A stretch of 15,642 nucleotides of DNA from an uncultured Planctomycetaceae bacterium (GTDB taxonomy: Bacteria; Planctomycetota; Planctomycetia; Pirellulales; UBA1268): contig CAISKG010000241.1 in the NCBI GenBank assembly GCA_903885855.1, positions 1-15,642 of the forward strand, in the 5' to 3' direction. This document shows, piece by piece, positions 6,982-14,656 of this stretch (positions within the stretch are counted from its first letter, which is position 1; every line of letters begins with the position of its first letter). The position numbers and the translations under genes are program-made. The notes under the pieces are model-generated. The model had not been told where the DNA came from, made no database searches, and saw only the letters and a program-made list of their open reading frames with translations.

Positions 6982-8100
6982 ATGGCGATGAACATGAAGC
7001 GGTGCGTTCGGACGCTGCTGGCGGGCGCGTGCGTCGCGCTTCTCCATCCGGGGCCCGCCGCCGCGGCCGAGGCGGACGGCGGCGGGGAGCGGCTCACCGC
7101 CGAGCGCGCCGGCGCCTTCGCCAGGCTCGCCCTCGCCGGCATCGGCAAGGAATACCCCAACAAGCCGGCCGACGTGATCAACGCCGACGCCGACGTCCGG
7201 CCGCCGCGCGAGATCCATCCGGCCTTCTACGGCTGCTACGACTGGCATTCCTCCGTGCACGGCCACTGGATGCTCGTGCGGCTCCTGCGCCGCCATCCCG
7301 ATCTCCCGCACGCGACCGAGATCCGCGCGGCCCTCGCGCGCAATCTCACCCGCGACAACCTCGCCGCCGAGGCGGCGTTCTTCGCCCGCCCCGGCGCCAA
7401 GCCCTACGAGCGCCCCTACGGATGGGCCTGGCTCCTCAAGCTCGCCGAGGAACTCCACGGCTGGGACGACCCCCAGGGGCGGGAATGGGGGGAGAACCTC
7501 GCGCCGCTGGTGCGGGTGATCGAGCAGGGCTACCTCGACTATTACCCCAAGCAGACCTACCCCACGCGCAGCGGCGTCCACTCGAGCACGGCCTTCGGCC
7601 TCGCCTTCGCCCTCGACTGGGCGCGGACCTCGGGCCACGCCGCGCTCGAGCGGCGGATCGTCGAGCGGGCCACCACCTACTACGCCCGCGACCGCGATCT
7701 CCCCGCCGCCTGGGAGCCCGACGGGGCCGACTTCTTCTCCCCGAGCCTCATGGAGGCCTTCCTGATGCGCCGCGTGCTCCCCGCGGCGGAGTTCCGCGAG
7801 TGGTTCGCCGGCTGCTTTCCGCGCGTCGCCGCGGGGGAGCCGGAAAACCTGCTCGCGCCGGCGACCGTCACCGACCGCAGCGACCCGCAGCTCGTCCATC
7901 TGGACGGCCTCAATCTTTCCCGGGCCTGGTGCATGCGGAGCGTCGCCGCCGCGCTCGCGGAGGACGACCCGGCCCGCGCGGTGCTCGCGGCCTCCGCGGA
8001 GACGCACGCCGCCGCCGCCCTGCCCCACGTCGCCAGCGGCGACTACGCCGGCGAGCACTGGCTCGCCTCGTTCGCCACCTACCTCCTCACCGAGGAGTGA
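6982..8100 (+). CDS. DUF2891 family protein, exported
   Basis: A 372-residue protein matching DUF2891, a family of predicted all-helical proteins of unknown activity. MKRCVRTLLAGACVALL followed by PGPAAAAEA is a signal peptide, so the protein is exported. Family landmarks after it are FARLALAGIGKEYPNK, HPAFYGCYDWHSSVHGHW (about 75-92), RPYGWAWLLKLAEEL, and in the second half HSSTAFGLAFALDWA, EPDGADFFSPSLMEAFLMRRVL and HLDGLNLSRAWCM. Conserved Trp, His and acidic residues on a helical barrel-like frame suggest a carbohydrate-active role, but this is inference. GGAGG at 6971-6975 is 6 nt before the chosen ATG. In-frame ATGs also occur 2 and 4 codons later, so the start could shift slightly. It diverges from the esterase gene and converges with the PQQ-like gene, so it is probably transcribed alone. 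Confidence 0.92.
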   Translation: MAMNMKRCVRTLLAGACVALLHPGPAAAAEADGGGERLTAERAGAFARLALAGIGKEYPNKPADVINADADVRPPREIHPAFYGCYDWHSSVHGHWMLVRLLRRHPDLPHATEIRAALARNLTRDNLAAEAAFFARPGAKPYERPYGWAWLLKLAEELHGWDDPQGREWGENLAPLVRVIEQGYLDYYPKQTYPTRSGVHSSTAFGLAFALDWARTSGHAALERRIVERATTYYARDRDLPAAWEPDGADFFSPSLMEAFLMRRVLPAAEFREWFAGCFPRVAAGEPENLLAPATVTDRSDPQLVHLDGLNLSRAWCMRSVAAALAEDDPARAVLAASAETHAAAALPHVASGDYAGEHWLASFATYLLTEE

Positions 8101-8180
8101 AGGCCGGTCCGCGGTGGCGCGTTCCCGATCCCGATCGACGAATGCTCCGCCGATCGACGGGCCGTTCGGGCCGCGGGCGG

Positions 8181-9419
8181 TCACTCGAGCCCGACGCAGA
8201 CCACCTCTTGGTCGTCGCGCAGATAGCCCCGGCCGCCGTCGATGGTGAGCGTCTGGCGCGTCCGACCGAGGAGCTCCGCGCGGCCGAGCTCCTCGTAGCC
8301 GGCCGGCGTCGCACGGGCCAGGACGAGTTCCCCGTCGATGGTCGTGATCCAGAGCTTCCCGTCGGCGAGGACCATGTTGCCCTTGCCGAAGCGGGTTTTC
8401 CGCCATACCTCCCGGCCCGTCGTGGCCTCGATGCAGACCAGGTGCGTGACCGGCCCCGCCGCCCCCACGTTGTCGAAGCCGTAGAGGTGGTCGCCGGCGA
8501 CGATCGAGGTCTGCCACTCGCTGCGCAGGAGGCTCTTGGGGCCGAGCGACTCCCACCGCGCCCGCGGCACGAACCGCTCCCCGTCGGGCTCGAGATCGAT
8601 GAGCACCGAGCCGTGGTTCTCGCCGGCCGACACGAACACGCCGCCGTCGACGGCGATCGGCGTCGCCGTGTTGCAGCCGAAATCGGTCTCGAACGGGAAG
8701 CGCCACAGCACCGCGCCCGTCCCTGGCCGCAGCCCCACCACCTCGGTACCGGTGACGCTCACGATCTGCTCCGCCCCGCCGACGTCGAGCAGCGTCGGCG
8801 ACGAATAGCCGGCGCTGCCGGCCGCGGCGCTCCAGGCGGGCGTGCCGTCGGCGACGGCGAAGGCGGCGATCGCCCCGGTGCGGCCGCCGACGTGGACGAC
8901 GACCTGCTCGGCGACCACCAGCGGCGACGACGCCATGCCGTAGTCGGAGGGCTTCGCGCCGGCGTGCGTGACGGCGTCGACCTGCCAGAGGATCGCCCCG
9001 TCGGCGCGGTTCACGGCCACGAGGATCCCCTCGCCCGAGAAGGCGAAGACCCGCTCCCCCGCGATCGTCGGCGTGGCGCGGGGGCCGTTGCCCTGGGGGT
9101 TCTCGTACGCCGCTGCGAGCGGCGTCTTCCAGACCTCTTTCCCGGTCGCGGCATCGAGGGCGACGAGCCATTGCTTCCCACCGTCGTTCCACGTGGTGAC
9201 GGCCAGGCCGTGGGCCACGGCCACCGCCGACATCCCCACCCCGCCGGGGACGCGCCAGATCGGCGTCGGCCCACCGGCAGGAAAGGCCCCGATCAGGCCC
9301 GTCTCGGTCGAGATTCCGTCGCGGCGGGATCCCAGGAACCCGGGCCACCCCTCGCCCGGGGCACGGGTGGGCAGGAGCGCGGCGAGCAGCACGGGGACGA
9401 ACAGTCGCGTCGGTCGCAT
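8181..9419 (-). CDS. PQQ-like (BamB-type) beta-propeller protein, exported
   Basis: A 412-residue beta-propeller protein of the PQQ-binding-like repeat class. MRPTRLFVPVLLAALLPTRAPG is a signal peptide. The mature protein opens with WPGFLGSRRDGIS, the WPxFRGPxRDGxS motif typical of planctomycete members. At least six propeller strands show the repeat core, for example ALDAATGKEVWKTPL, AVNRADGAILWQVD, AFAVADGTPAWSAA, LRPGTGAVLWRFPF and IEATTGREVWRKTRF. The family includes scaffold proteins and quinoprotein dehydrogenase-like proteins; no Cys-Cys pair or haem CxxCH of a true PQQ dehydrogenase is seen, so catalysis is doubtful. The start at 9419 was chosen because GGAGGA lies just upstream and the signal peptide begins there; the frame stays open further up, into the previous gene. 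It follows the SGNH fusion gene by 22 bp and is probably its operon partner. Confidence 0.92.
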   Translation of the reverse strand: MRPTRLFVPVLLAALLPTRAPGEGWPGFLGSRRDGISTETGLIGAFPAGGPTPIWRVPGGVGMSAVAVAHGLAVTTWNDGGKQWLVALDAATGKEVWKTPLAAAYENPQGNGPRATPTIAGERVFAFSGEGILVAVNRADGAILWQVDAVTHAGAKPSDYGMASSPLVVAEQVVVHVGGRTGAIAAFAVADGTPAWSAAAGSAGYSSPTLLDVGGAEQIVSVTGTEVVGLRPGTGAVLWRFPFETDFGCNTATPIAVDGGVFVSAGENHGSVLIDLEPDGERFVPRARWESLGPKSLLRSEWQTSIVAGDHLYGFDNVGAAGPVTHLVCIEATTGREVWRKTRFGKGNMVLADGKLWITTIDGELVLARATPAGYEELGRAELLGRTRQTLTIDGGRGYLRDDQEVVCVGLE

Positions 9420-9441
9420 CGGGATTCCTCCGGAAAACGGT

Positions 9442-11652
9442 TCAGGGACGCTCGAGCAGCATCTCGAGCACCCCCCGGGCGTAGAGGCGGTGGCCAAAGT
9501 CGTTGGGGTGGTTCAAGCCGTTGCCGGTGAGGTCGAAGACCTCCTTCGAGCGGAGCAGCGACTCCCACACCGCCGTCATGTCGACGAGGGCCACGCCCTC
9601 CCCGACGAGCCCCGCGAGTTCGTCGCGGTAGCGGTCGAACATCTCCCGCGGCGTGTGGATCCACTCGTCGTTGCCGAGCATCGTCGCCACGAGCAGCACG
9701 TCGGCCCCGGGCCGCCTGTCCTGCACCCGGCGCACGATCGCCCCGGTCTGCTCCCGGTACCACTGCGGGTCGCGCCGGCCGACGTCGTTCATGCCGTAGG
9801 CCACGATGACCAGATCGGGCTCCGCGTCGAGGAGCGCGTCGAGGTCGGCGAGGCCGTCGGCCACGCTCCACCCCGCCACCGCCCGGTTCACGTGCGTCAC
9901 CCGGGCGGGCACCGCCACGCGCAGCTGCGCGACGACGAGGTCGGGCCAGCCGGGCTGGCACGGCGGGGCCGCCGTGATCTCCGAGGCGTCGAGGCCGGTG
10001 GAGATGCTGTCGCCGCTGACGCCGATCACCAACGGCTTCCCCTCGGCGAGCCGGGCCCGCGTGCGCGGCAGGCTGCCGTGGCACACGACCGGCGGAGGGG
10101 CGGCGTCGGCGGCACGCTCGTAGGTGATCTCGAGATCGCGGTCGTGGAACCAGCGGCCCGGCCGGTAGAGGAGCCACTGCCGCGGATCGCCGGCCCGGTG
10201 GCGGTAGGCGTGGGGGGCGTTCTCGGGGAGGAAGCGGTCGGCGTCGAGGATCGGCGGCACCGGCGGCGGGTGCGCGAAGACGATCTCGGCGCTGCCCGGC
10301 TCGTGGTGCCATCCCGTGCCGGCCTCGAGGAGCTCGCGGCCGTCGGCCGTGGCCACCGAGATGATCCGCGCCGCGGGGTCGGCCAGCCGTGCCCGGGCCG
10401 GCTCGCCGGCCGCGGCGGCACGGAGCACGGCGCTTTCGCGCCGCGCGACCACGCCCGACCCGACGGGCTCGCGGAGCCCGAGATCGGCCAGCAGGAACGA
10501 CGCCGCCTCCACGCCGCGCGGCGGCCGCGCGAGGCGGTCGAGGATCACGGCCGTCCACAGCGCGGCGGCGGCCCGCTGCCCCGCCCCGGAGAAGTGGCGG
10601 CGCGAGCCGATGCCGCCGCGATGCTCGCCGCGCAGGGTGTCGGTGTCGGGGCCGGGCCCGAAGCCGGGGAGGGCCGCCAAACGGTCGACGGCGGCGCGGA
10701 TCCGCCCCTCCCCTTCCGGATCGTCGTAGACGGTCGGATGGTGGGTCGACTTGGCCAGCAGCCAGGGCGGCTCGAAGCCCCAGCCGCGCACCGCCGCGCC
10801 GCGGATGCGCTCCACGGCCGCGACGTAGTCGTCGGTCGCGGTGTGGGCGATGACGTCCGACTCCCCCTGCTGCCAGAGGACCGCGCGGAAGCGGCCCACG
10901 CCCCTGCCGCCGGCGACGAGGCGCTCGTGGAGCGGCGTCCCCGGCTGCCACTGCTCCGACGACGTGCCCCCCCAGGCCACGTTCACGAATCCCACCGGCA
11001 CGTCGAGCGCCGCCACCAGCGCGTCGCCGACGGCCGGCCAGATCGAGCCGCCGTCGCTGGAGTCGGGGACGGGCTGGGGATCGTCGGCGACCCGCCAGGC
11101 GCCCGAGGCGACGTGGAGCGCCGCCACACGGTCGCGGGCGTCGGCGACGGTGAGCGGCTCGTCGTTGGTGTTCGTGGCGTACGACTGCCCGGCCACGAGG
11201 AACACCTCCCCGACGCCGAACGGCTCGACGCTCCCCTCGAGCGGCTCGCCGACGGGAGGCGTGACGCGGACCTCGAGCCGGTACCAGCCGCCGGCGCGGA
11301 CGCGGAGCGTGCCGACGTGGAGCCCCGCCCCGTCGCCGGCGGCCAGCTCGACGCGTTGCCAGGGGGGTACCTCCTCGATGCCCGTCGACGGCACCACCCG
11401 CACGAGCGCCGTCGCCCCCTCGAGCGCGACGTCCGAGCGGATCGCGATGGGCACGTCCGCCTGCCCGGCCACGGCCGCGCCGCCCGTGGCACCGTCGCCG
11501 GCGGGCAGCGGCGGCACGAATCCCACGCGCTGGATCACCTGCCAGGAGAGCGGCGCGACGACCTCGAGACCGGCGGCGGGACAGACAGCGGCGGCGGGCA
11601 GCGCGAGGGCGGCCAACAGGACGATCACGCCGCGCGGCGAGCAGGACTCCAT
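9442..11652 (-). CDS. Two-domain SGNH esterase: sialate O-acetylesterase-like plus GDSL-type hydrolase
   Basis: A 736-residue exported protein with a signal peptide (about 1-27) and two SGNH-fold esterase domains in tandem. The first (about 145-375) resembles sialate O-acetylesterase (SASA/DUF303): Ser157 in VFLVAGQS (150-157), Gly/Asn block VNVAWGGTSSEQW, VLWQQGESD (258-266) and His353 in RRHFSGAGQR. A linker of about 160 residues is partly beta-rich. The second (about 540-735) is a GDSL-type domain: Ser549 in VSGDSIS, Asn622 in AYGMND and His715 in NGLNHPND. Both active sites look complete, although the Asp normally preceding each His is not in its usual place. Such enzymes remove acetyl groups from sugars or polysaccharides. 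Only a weak GGGGG precedes the ATG; the start fits the signal peptide. TAGACT lies 52 bp upstream. The PQQ-like gene follows 22 bp downstream. The reading frame extends upstream antisense-free of stops through dacZ, but that part has no coding sense. Confidence 0.9.
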   Translation of the reverse strand: MESCSPRGVIVLLAALALPAAAVCPAAGLEVVAPLSWQVIQRVGFVPPLPAGDGATGGAAVAGQADVPIAIRSDVALEGATALVRVVPSTGIEEVPPWQRVELAAGDGAGLHVGTLRVRAGGWYRLEVRVTPPVGEPLEGSVEPFGVGEVFLVAGQSYATNTNDEPLTVADARDRVAALHVASGAWRVADDPQPVPDSSDGGSIWPAVGDALVAALDVPVGFVNVAWGGTSSEQWQPGTPLHERLVAGGRGVGRFRAVLWQQGESDVIAHTATDDYVAAVERIRGAAVRGWGFEPPWLLAKSTHHPTVYDDPEGEGRIRAAVDRLAALPGFGPGPDTDTLRGEHRGGIGSRRHFSGAGQRAAAALWTAVILDRLARPPRGVEAASFLLADLGLREPVGSGVVARRESAVLRAAAAGEPARARLADPAARIISVATADGRELLEAGTGWHHEPGSAEIVFAHPPPVPPILDADRFLPENAPHAYRHRAGDPRQWLLYRPGRWFHDRDLEITYERAADAAPPPVVCHGSLPRTRARLAEGKPLVIGVSGDSISTGLDASEITAAPPCQPGWPDLVVAQLRVAVPARVTHVNRAVAGWSVADGLADLDALLDAEPDLVIVAYGMNDVGRRDPQWYREQTGAIVRRVQDRRPGADVLLVATMLGNDEWIHTPREMFDRYRDELAGLVGEGVALVDMTAVWESLLRSKEVFDLTGNGLNHPNDFGHRLYARGVLEMLLERP

Positions 11653-11704
11653 CGGCGGAACCCCCGGGGAAGAAGGGGCGTGCAGGGAGCACACCGGGGG
11701 CCGC

Positions 11705-11710
11705 AGTCTA
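11705..11710 (-). promoter_or_regulatory. -10-like element TAGACT upstream of the SGNH fusion gene
   Basis: TAGACT followed by GCGGCC lies on the - strand in the 83-bp gap between the diadenylate cyclase stop and the SGNH fusion start, 52 bp before the ATG. It sits just downstream of a hairpin, an arrangement that fits a terminator followed by a new promoter. No clear -35 is seen. Confidence 0.4.
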
Positions 11711-11712
11711 GC

Positions 11713-11730
11713 CGCCGTCGGTCGACGGCG
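11713..11730 (-). terminator. Hairpin after the diadenylate cyclase gene
   Basis: CGCCGTC and GACGGCG form a perfect 7-bp stem with a 4-nt loop, starting 5 nt after the cyclase stop codon. No T tract follows. It may end the cyclase transcript before the TAGACT promoter candidate of the next gene. Confidence 0.45.
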
Positions 11731-11735
11731 CCGCG

Positions 11736-12668
11736 TCAGTCGCCGGCGGGAGGCTCGTACTCGAAATCCTTCCACTTCATCGCCCGGCGGAAGGGCTCGA
11801 TCCGCAGCACCACCTCGCCGTTCTGGAAGAGCCGGACGGTGCCGTTGGTCTCGCTCACCGCCACCGCCACGCTCCGGGTGCGGCGCGTGATCGCGGCGGC
11901 CGCCCAGTGGCGCGCGCCGAGCCCCTTGGCGACGGAGACGTTCTCCGCGGAGGCGTCGATGTAGCGGGCCGCCCCCTCGACGGTGCCGTCGGGCCCGACG
12001 ATGAAGGCGCCGTCGAGCTGGGCGATCTCCTTGATCCCCTCGCGCACGCGCGGGTCGGCGAGGTTGCGCTCGGCGCGCGAGTAGCCGCGCACGGGATCGA
12101 AGCCGGTGGCGTGGCTGGATTGCATCACCTTGCGCGTGTCGCCGACGACGAACAGCGTCCCCACCGGCTTCCCCTCGCGCCCCTCCCGGCCGATCTCGAC
12201 GGCCAGGTCGACCACCTGCTTGAGCGTCTCCAGGGGAACCTTCGTCTCGAGGTTGCGCAGGTCGCGGCTGGTGAGCTGGCCGAGGTGCTCCTCGAGGCGC
12301 AGGATGCTCACGGAGTCGATCGTCCCCGCCTCGAAGCCGGAGTAGATCGCCACCACCTCGGCCTCCGGGGCGATCAGCTCGGCCGCCACGCACTCGAGCA
12401 GGGCCTGGGCGAGTCGCTCGTGCACCGGCAGGCCGGCCACGTCGAGGAGCACCCGCCGCAGCCCCCAATCCTCGCAGCCGGCGAGGTGGTTCTTCTCGTC
12501 GGCGGCGACGATCAGCGTCCGCCCGGGGCCGACGAGGGTGCGCACGGAGTCCCAGTCGAGGCGCTGATCCACCAGCAGCAGCACCGCGTCGGCGGTGGAG
12601 GCGCCCGAGAGGCGCGTGGCGGCCTCGAGGAGGTGCTCGAGTTGGGGGGGAAAATCGGCCGGGGCCAC
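11736..12668 (-). CDS. DacZ-like diadenylate cyclase (DisA_N domain)
   Basis: A 310-residue cytoplasmic protein predicted to make cyclic di-AMP from two ATP. The N-terminal part (about 25-130; VLLLVDQRLDW, TLIVAADE) resembles the alpha/beta pyruvate-kinase-C-like sensor domain of archaeal-type DacZ. The catalytic DAC domain (about 150-290) shows GKPVGTLFVVGDTRKV (166-181), the DGA motif in AQLDGAFIVG (216-225), the RH motif in GLGARHWAAAAIT (249-261) and VSETNGTVRLFQNGEVV. DacA/DisA proteins have RHR where this has RHW; DacZ-type proteins also vary at that third position, so activity is still likely. There is no membrane segment, unlike DacA (CdaA), and no DNA-binding domain, unlike DisA. The start is a GTG at 12668; no better start exists upstream in frame, and only a weak AGGGA precedes it. 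A TTGAAC-17-TAGGCT promoter lies 70 bp upstream. c-di-AMP usually controls potassium and osmotic balance. Confidence 0.92.
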   Translation of the reverse strand: MAPADFPPQLEHLLEAATRLSGASTADAVLLLVDQRLDWDSVRTLVGPGRTLIVAADEKNHLAGCEDWGLRRVLLDVAGLPVHERLAQALLECVAAELIAPEAEVVAIYSGFEAGTIDSVSILRLEEHLGQLTSRDLRNLETKVPLETLKQVVDLAVEIGREGREGKPVGTLFVVGDTRKVMQSSHATGFDPVRGYSRAERNLADPRVREGIKEIAQLDGAFIVGPDGTVEGAARYIDASAENVSVAKGLGARHWAAAAITRRTRSVAVAVSETNGTVRLFQNGEVVLRIEPFRRAMKWKDFEYEPPAGD

Positions 12669-12737
12669 GGCTGCGGATCCCTGGGGCGCGGTCGCCGACT
12701 GGCGGGCGCGGCCCCGTCCGTCGGGAACCGCCCGGCA

Positions 12738-12766
12738 AGCCTACGGAGTCCCGCCGCCGCGTTCAA
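12738..12766 (-). promoter_or_regulatory. Sigma70-like promoter of the diadenylate cyclase gene
   Basis: On the - strand, TTGAAC (12766-12761) is separated by exactly 17 bp from TAGGCT (12743-12738), which ends 69 bp before the GTG start. This is the best -35/-10 pair in the window and lies in the 125-bp gap after the upstream gene. The -10 is followed by TGCCGGGCGG, like the GC-rich run after the other -10 candidates here. Confidence 0.6.
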
Positions 12767-12782
12767 GAATCGGGGCCGATGC

Positions 12783-12802
12783 TTCCGCTCTCGTCAGCGG
12801 AA
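12783..12802 (-). terminator. Hairpin overlapping the stop codon of the toroid-like protein gene
   Basis: TTCCGCT (12783-12789) and AGCGGAA (12796-12802) form a 7-bp perfect stem around a 6-nt loop that includes part of the TGA stop. A second small palindrome, ATCGGGGCCGAT, follows at 12769-12780. Neither has a T tract. Together they could end transcription before the cyclase promoter; weakly supported. Confidence 0.3.
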
Positions 12803-14380
12803 CAGGCCCCACGGCACCTCGGAGCGCCCGGGCTCGGCCGGGGCGGCCGCCGTGCGCGGCGTGTCGGCGCCGGCCTTCATCCCGCCCTGGTAGGCGGCGA
12901 TGCCGCCGGGGAGCACCTTCCCCCAGACGCGTTCCTGGTAGATCGTCAGCGCGTGGAGGGCATGGCCGAGGGGGCCGATCTTCCACTCCCGGGCCGGCTC
13001 GCGGAGCAGCGCCGCGGAGAGGTACTCCGCCGCCGCCACGACGCGCTGCTGGTAGAGCACCTCCTGGTCGACCGAGCCCACCAGCCATTCGAGGATGTGG
13101 CCGGTGGTCTGCACCTTGCGGTCGATGTCGTCCTCGCGGTCGGCCGGGTACTTGAACCACTCCGTGCTGAAGCTGCCGTCGGGGTTCTGCAGCTTGGAGA
13201 GGGTGAAGCGCTGGAAGTCGCGCACGAAGTGGTCGGCGCGGACGTAGTGCCCGTCGAGGGCCCCGGTGGCGCGGAGGCGGCGCTGGCAGGCGTAGGAAAG
13301 CCCGAAGAGGCGGTGGGTGCCGCCGCAGGGCGCGCCGCGGATCGGCTGCTCGAGCTCCTCGGCCACCAGCCGCTCGAGGTTCCAGGTCTGGCCGTCGCGG
13401 GCCTGCCACTCGGCGTCGGTGGGGAGGTAGTGGGCCAGTCCGATGAGGGCGAAGGTGAGTTCCGTGCCCGAGAGGCAGGAGGCCTGTTCCTCGGCCACGA
13501 GGTCGGCCACCGTGAAGGCCTTCCCCTCCACCTCGATCGGGGAGTTGAGGGCCACGCGGCACTGGGCCAGGATCGCCAGGTACTGCGCCTGGTGCCCCTG
13601 CACCCCGACGCCGCGCATCGCCACGAGGCGGTCGTTCTCGGTGGCCAGCATCACCTGCCCCTTGCAGCGGCCGCCGGAGTTCATCCAGCCGATGGAGCTG
13701 ACGGGATCGCCGCCGACGCCGCCGACCCGGACGCGCGACGGGATGCCGAAGGCGATGAAGCCGTGCATCACCTCCCACGGCGTGTGGTCGGCGGTGTTGA
13801 GCGGACGGCGCTGGTAGGCCGCGAGCGTCTGGGCGATCCGGTTCTTGAGCCGGGCGAAGCGCTGCGTGGCCGGCGGCCGCGGGGCGGTGCCGTCGGCGGC
13901 CCGGGCCGGCTCCCCTTCCGACGGGGAGGCCGGGGTCGCCGGAGGCTCCGCGGCCGTCTCCGCCTCGCCGCCGCCGGGCACCAATTTCCGCGCGGCGTCC
14001 TGCGCGAGCTGCTTGACGTCGCCCCAGGAGGGGGCCGACTGCGGTCCCAGGGCGATGCGCTGCGAGGGCAGCCGCCGCGACGACTGCTCCAAGCGCTCGA
14101 TCGCCTCCGGAGGGGGCGGCGCCGGCAGCGGAATGAACTCCTGCGGCTCGGTCTGCTTGGGCTTGCCGCCGAACGCCTCGAAGAGGCGCTTCCGCATCCC
14201 CGCCCCCTTGCCCGGCGGCGCGGCCACCGTGGCGCTATCCGGCATCTGGAGGATCACGCCGGCGGTGAACACCGCGGCGCAGCACCCCGCGAGCAGGAGG
14301 GAGACCGGAAGGCGACGATGGCCGGCGCGCGGCGCGACCGTACAGTCGCCTTCGGTGGGCGCGGGGGGACGAGTGGTCAT
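12794..14380 (-). CDS. Membrane-anchored protein of unknown function with toroid-like helical repeats
   Basis: A 528-residue protein that I do not assign to a named family. Residues 1-22 are cytoplasmic, followed by one hydrophobic segment LPVSLLLAGCCAAVFTAGVIL (about 24-44), giving an N-terminal membrane anchor with the rest outside the membrane. Residues 50-175 are Pro/Ala/Glu-rich linker, probably disordered. Residues about 175-495 form a helical domain with WEVMHGFIAFGI, GHQAQYLAILAQ, CLSGTELTFALIGLAHYL, GGTHRLFGLSYACQRR, LSKLQNPDGSFSTEWF and TTGHILEWLVG. The QNPDGSF and TGHxLE/W elements resemble terpene-cyclase/prenyltransferase-type alpha/alpha toroids, but the cyclase DxDD motif is absent, so enzyme activity is not supported. 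It ends in a short Ala/Pro tail. The ATG at 14380 precedes the anchor; no ribosome site is obvious. A 304-bp gap separates it from the HEAT gene upstream. Confidence 0.8.
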   Translation of the reverse strand: MTTRPPAPTEGDCTVAPRAGHRRLPVSLLLAGCCAAVFTAGVILQMPDSATVAAPPGKGAGMRKRLFEAFGGKPKQTEPQEFIPLPAPPPPEAIERLEQSSRRLPSQRIALGPQSAPSWGDVKQLAQDAARKLVPGGGEAETAAEPPATPASPSEGEPARAADGTAPRPPATQRFARLKNRIAQTLAAYQRRPLNTADHTPWEVMHGFIAFGIPSRVRVGGVGGDPVSSIGWMNSGGRCKGQVMLATENDRLVAMRGVGVQGHQAQYLAILAQCRVALNSPIEVEGKAFTVADLVAEEQASCLSGTELTFALIGLAHYLPTDAEWQARDGQTWNLERLVAEELEQPIRGAPCGGTHRLFGLSYACQRRLRATGALDGHYVRADHFVRDFQRFTLSKLQNPDGSFSTEWFKYPADREDDIDRKVQTTGHILEWLVGSVDQEVLYQQRVVAAAEYLSAALLREPAREWKIGPLGHALHALTIYQERVWGKVLPGGIAAYQGGMKAGADTPRTAAAPAEPGRSEVPWGLFR

Positions 14381-14576
14381 GGAATCCGGGACGGCACGGC
14401 TGGGAGCGAGGGGGTGGAGGACCGTTGCCCCGTTTCATCGGCGTGCCGGCCGCGCCGATCGTTGCGCACGACGGGCGCCGCGGGAGGGTTCGGGCAGATT
14501 GCCCGCGAGGCACCACGCGCACCGCTTCCCCGGCCCGCACGCGAGGTGCGACCGGCGCGGGCGACGGGGGAAACCG

Positions 14577-14600
14577 CGGCAGACCGCGGAGGGTCTGCCG
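14577..14600 (-). terminator. Perfect 9-bp hairpin followed by a short T run on the - strand
   Basis: CGGCAGACC and GGTCTGCCG form a perfect 9-bp stem with a 6-nt loop. On the - strand it is followed by CGGTTTCC, the only hairpin here with a small T run, so it may act as an intrinsic terminator 84 nt past the HEAT gene stop. It could alternatively be an RNA element in the leader of the next gene or an operator. Confidence 0.5.
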
Positions 14601-14656
14601 GTCGGTGAAGATGGGCCCCCGTGGCGGACCGGGCCACGGAGCCGAGGCGCGACAAG

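Noticed and set aside
8101..8180. Direct repeat GATCGACG (two copies) between the converging DUF2891 and propeller genes
   Set aside because: Eight bases long and only two copies; no stem of useful length and nothing else to separate it from chance.
8968..11964. 998-codon + strand open frame opposite the propeller and SGNH genes
   Set aside because: An antisense shadow with no domain and biased composition; the - strand genes carry complete motifs.
11653..12738. Extension of the SGNH fusion frame upstream through the diadenylate cyclase gene
   Set aside because: The extra 362 residues are low-complexity Arg/Gly/Ala sequence in an alternative frame of the cyclase gene; the real signal peptide begins at 11652.
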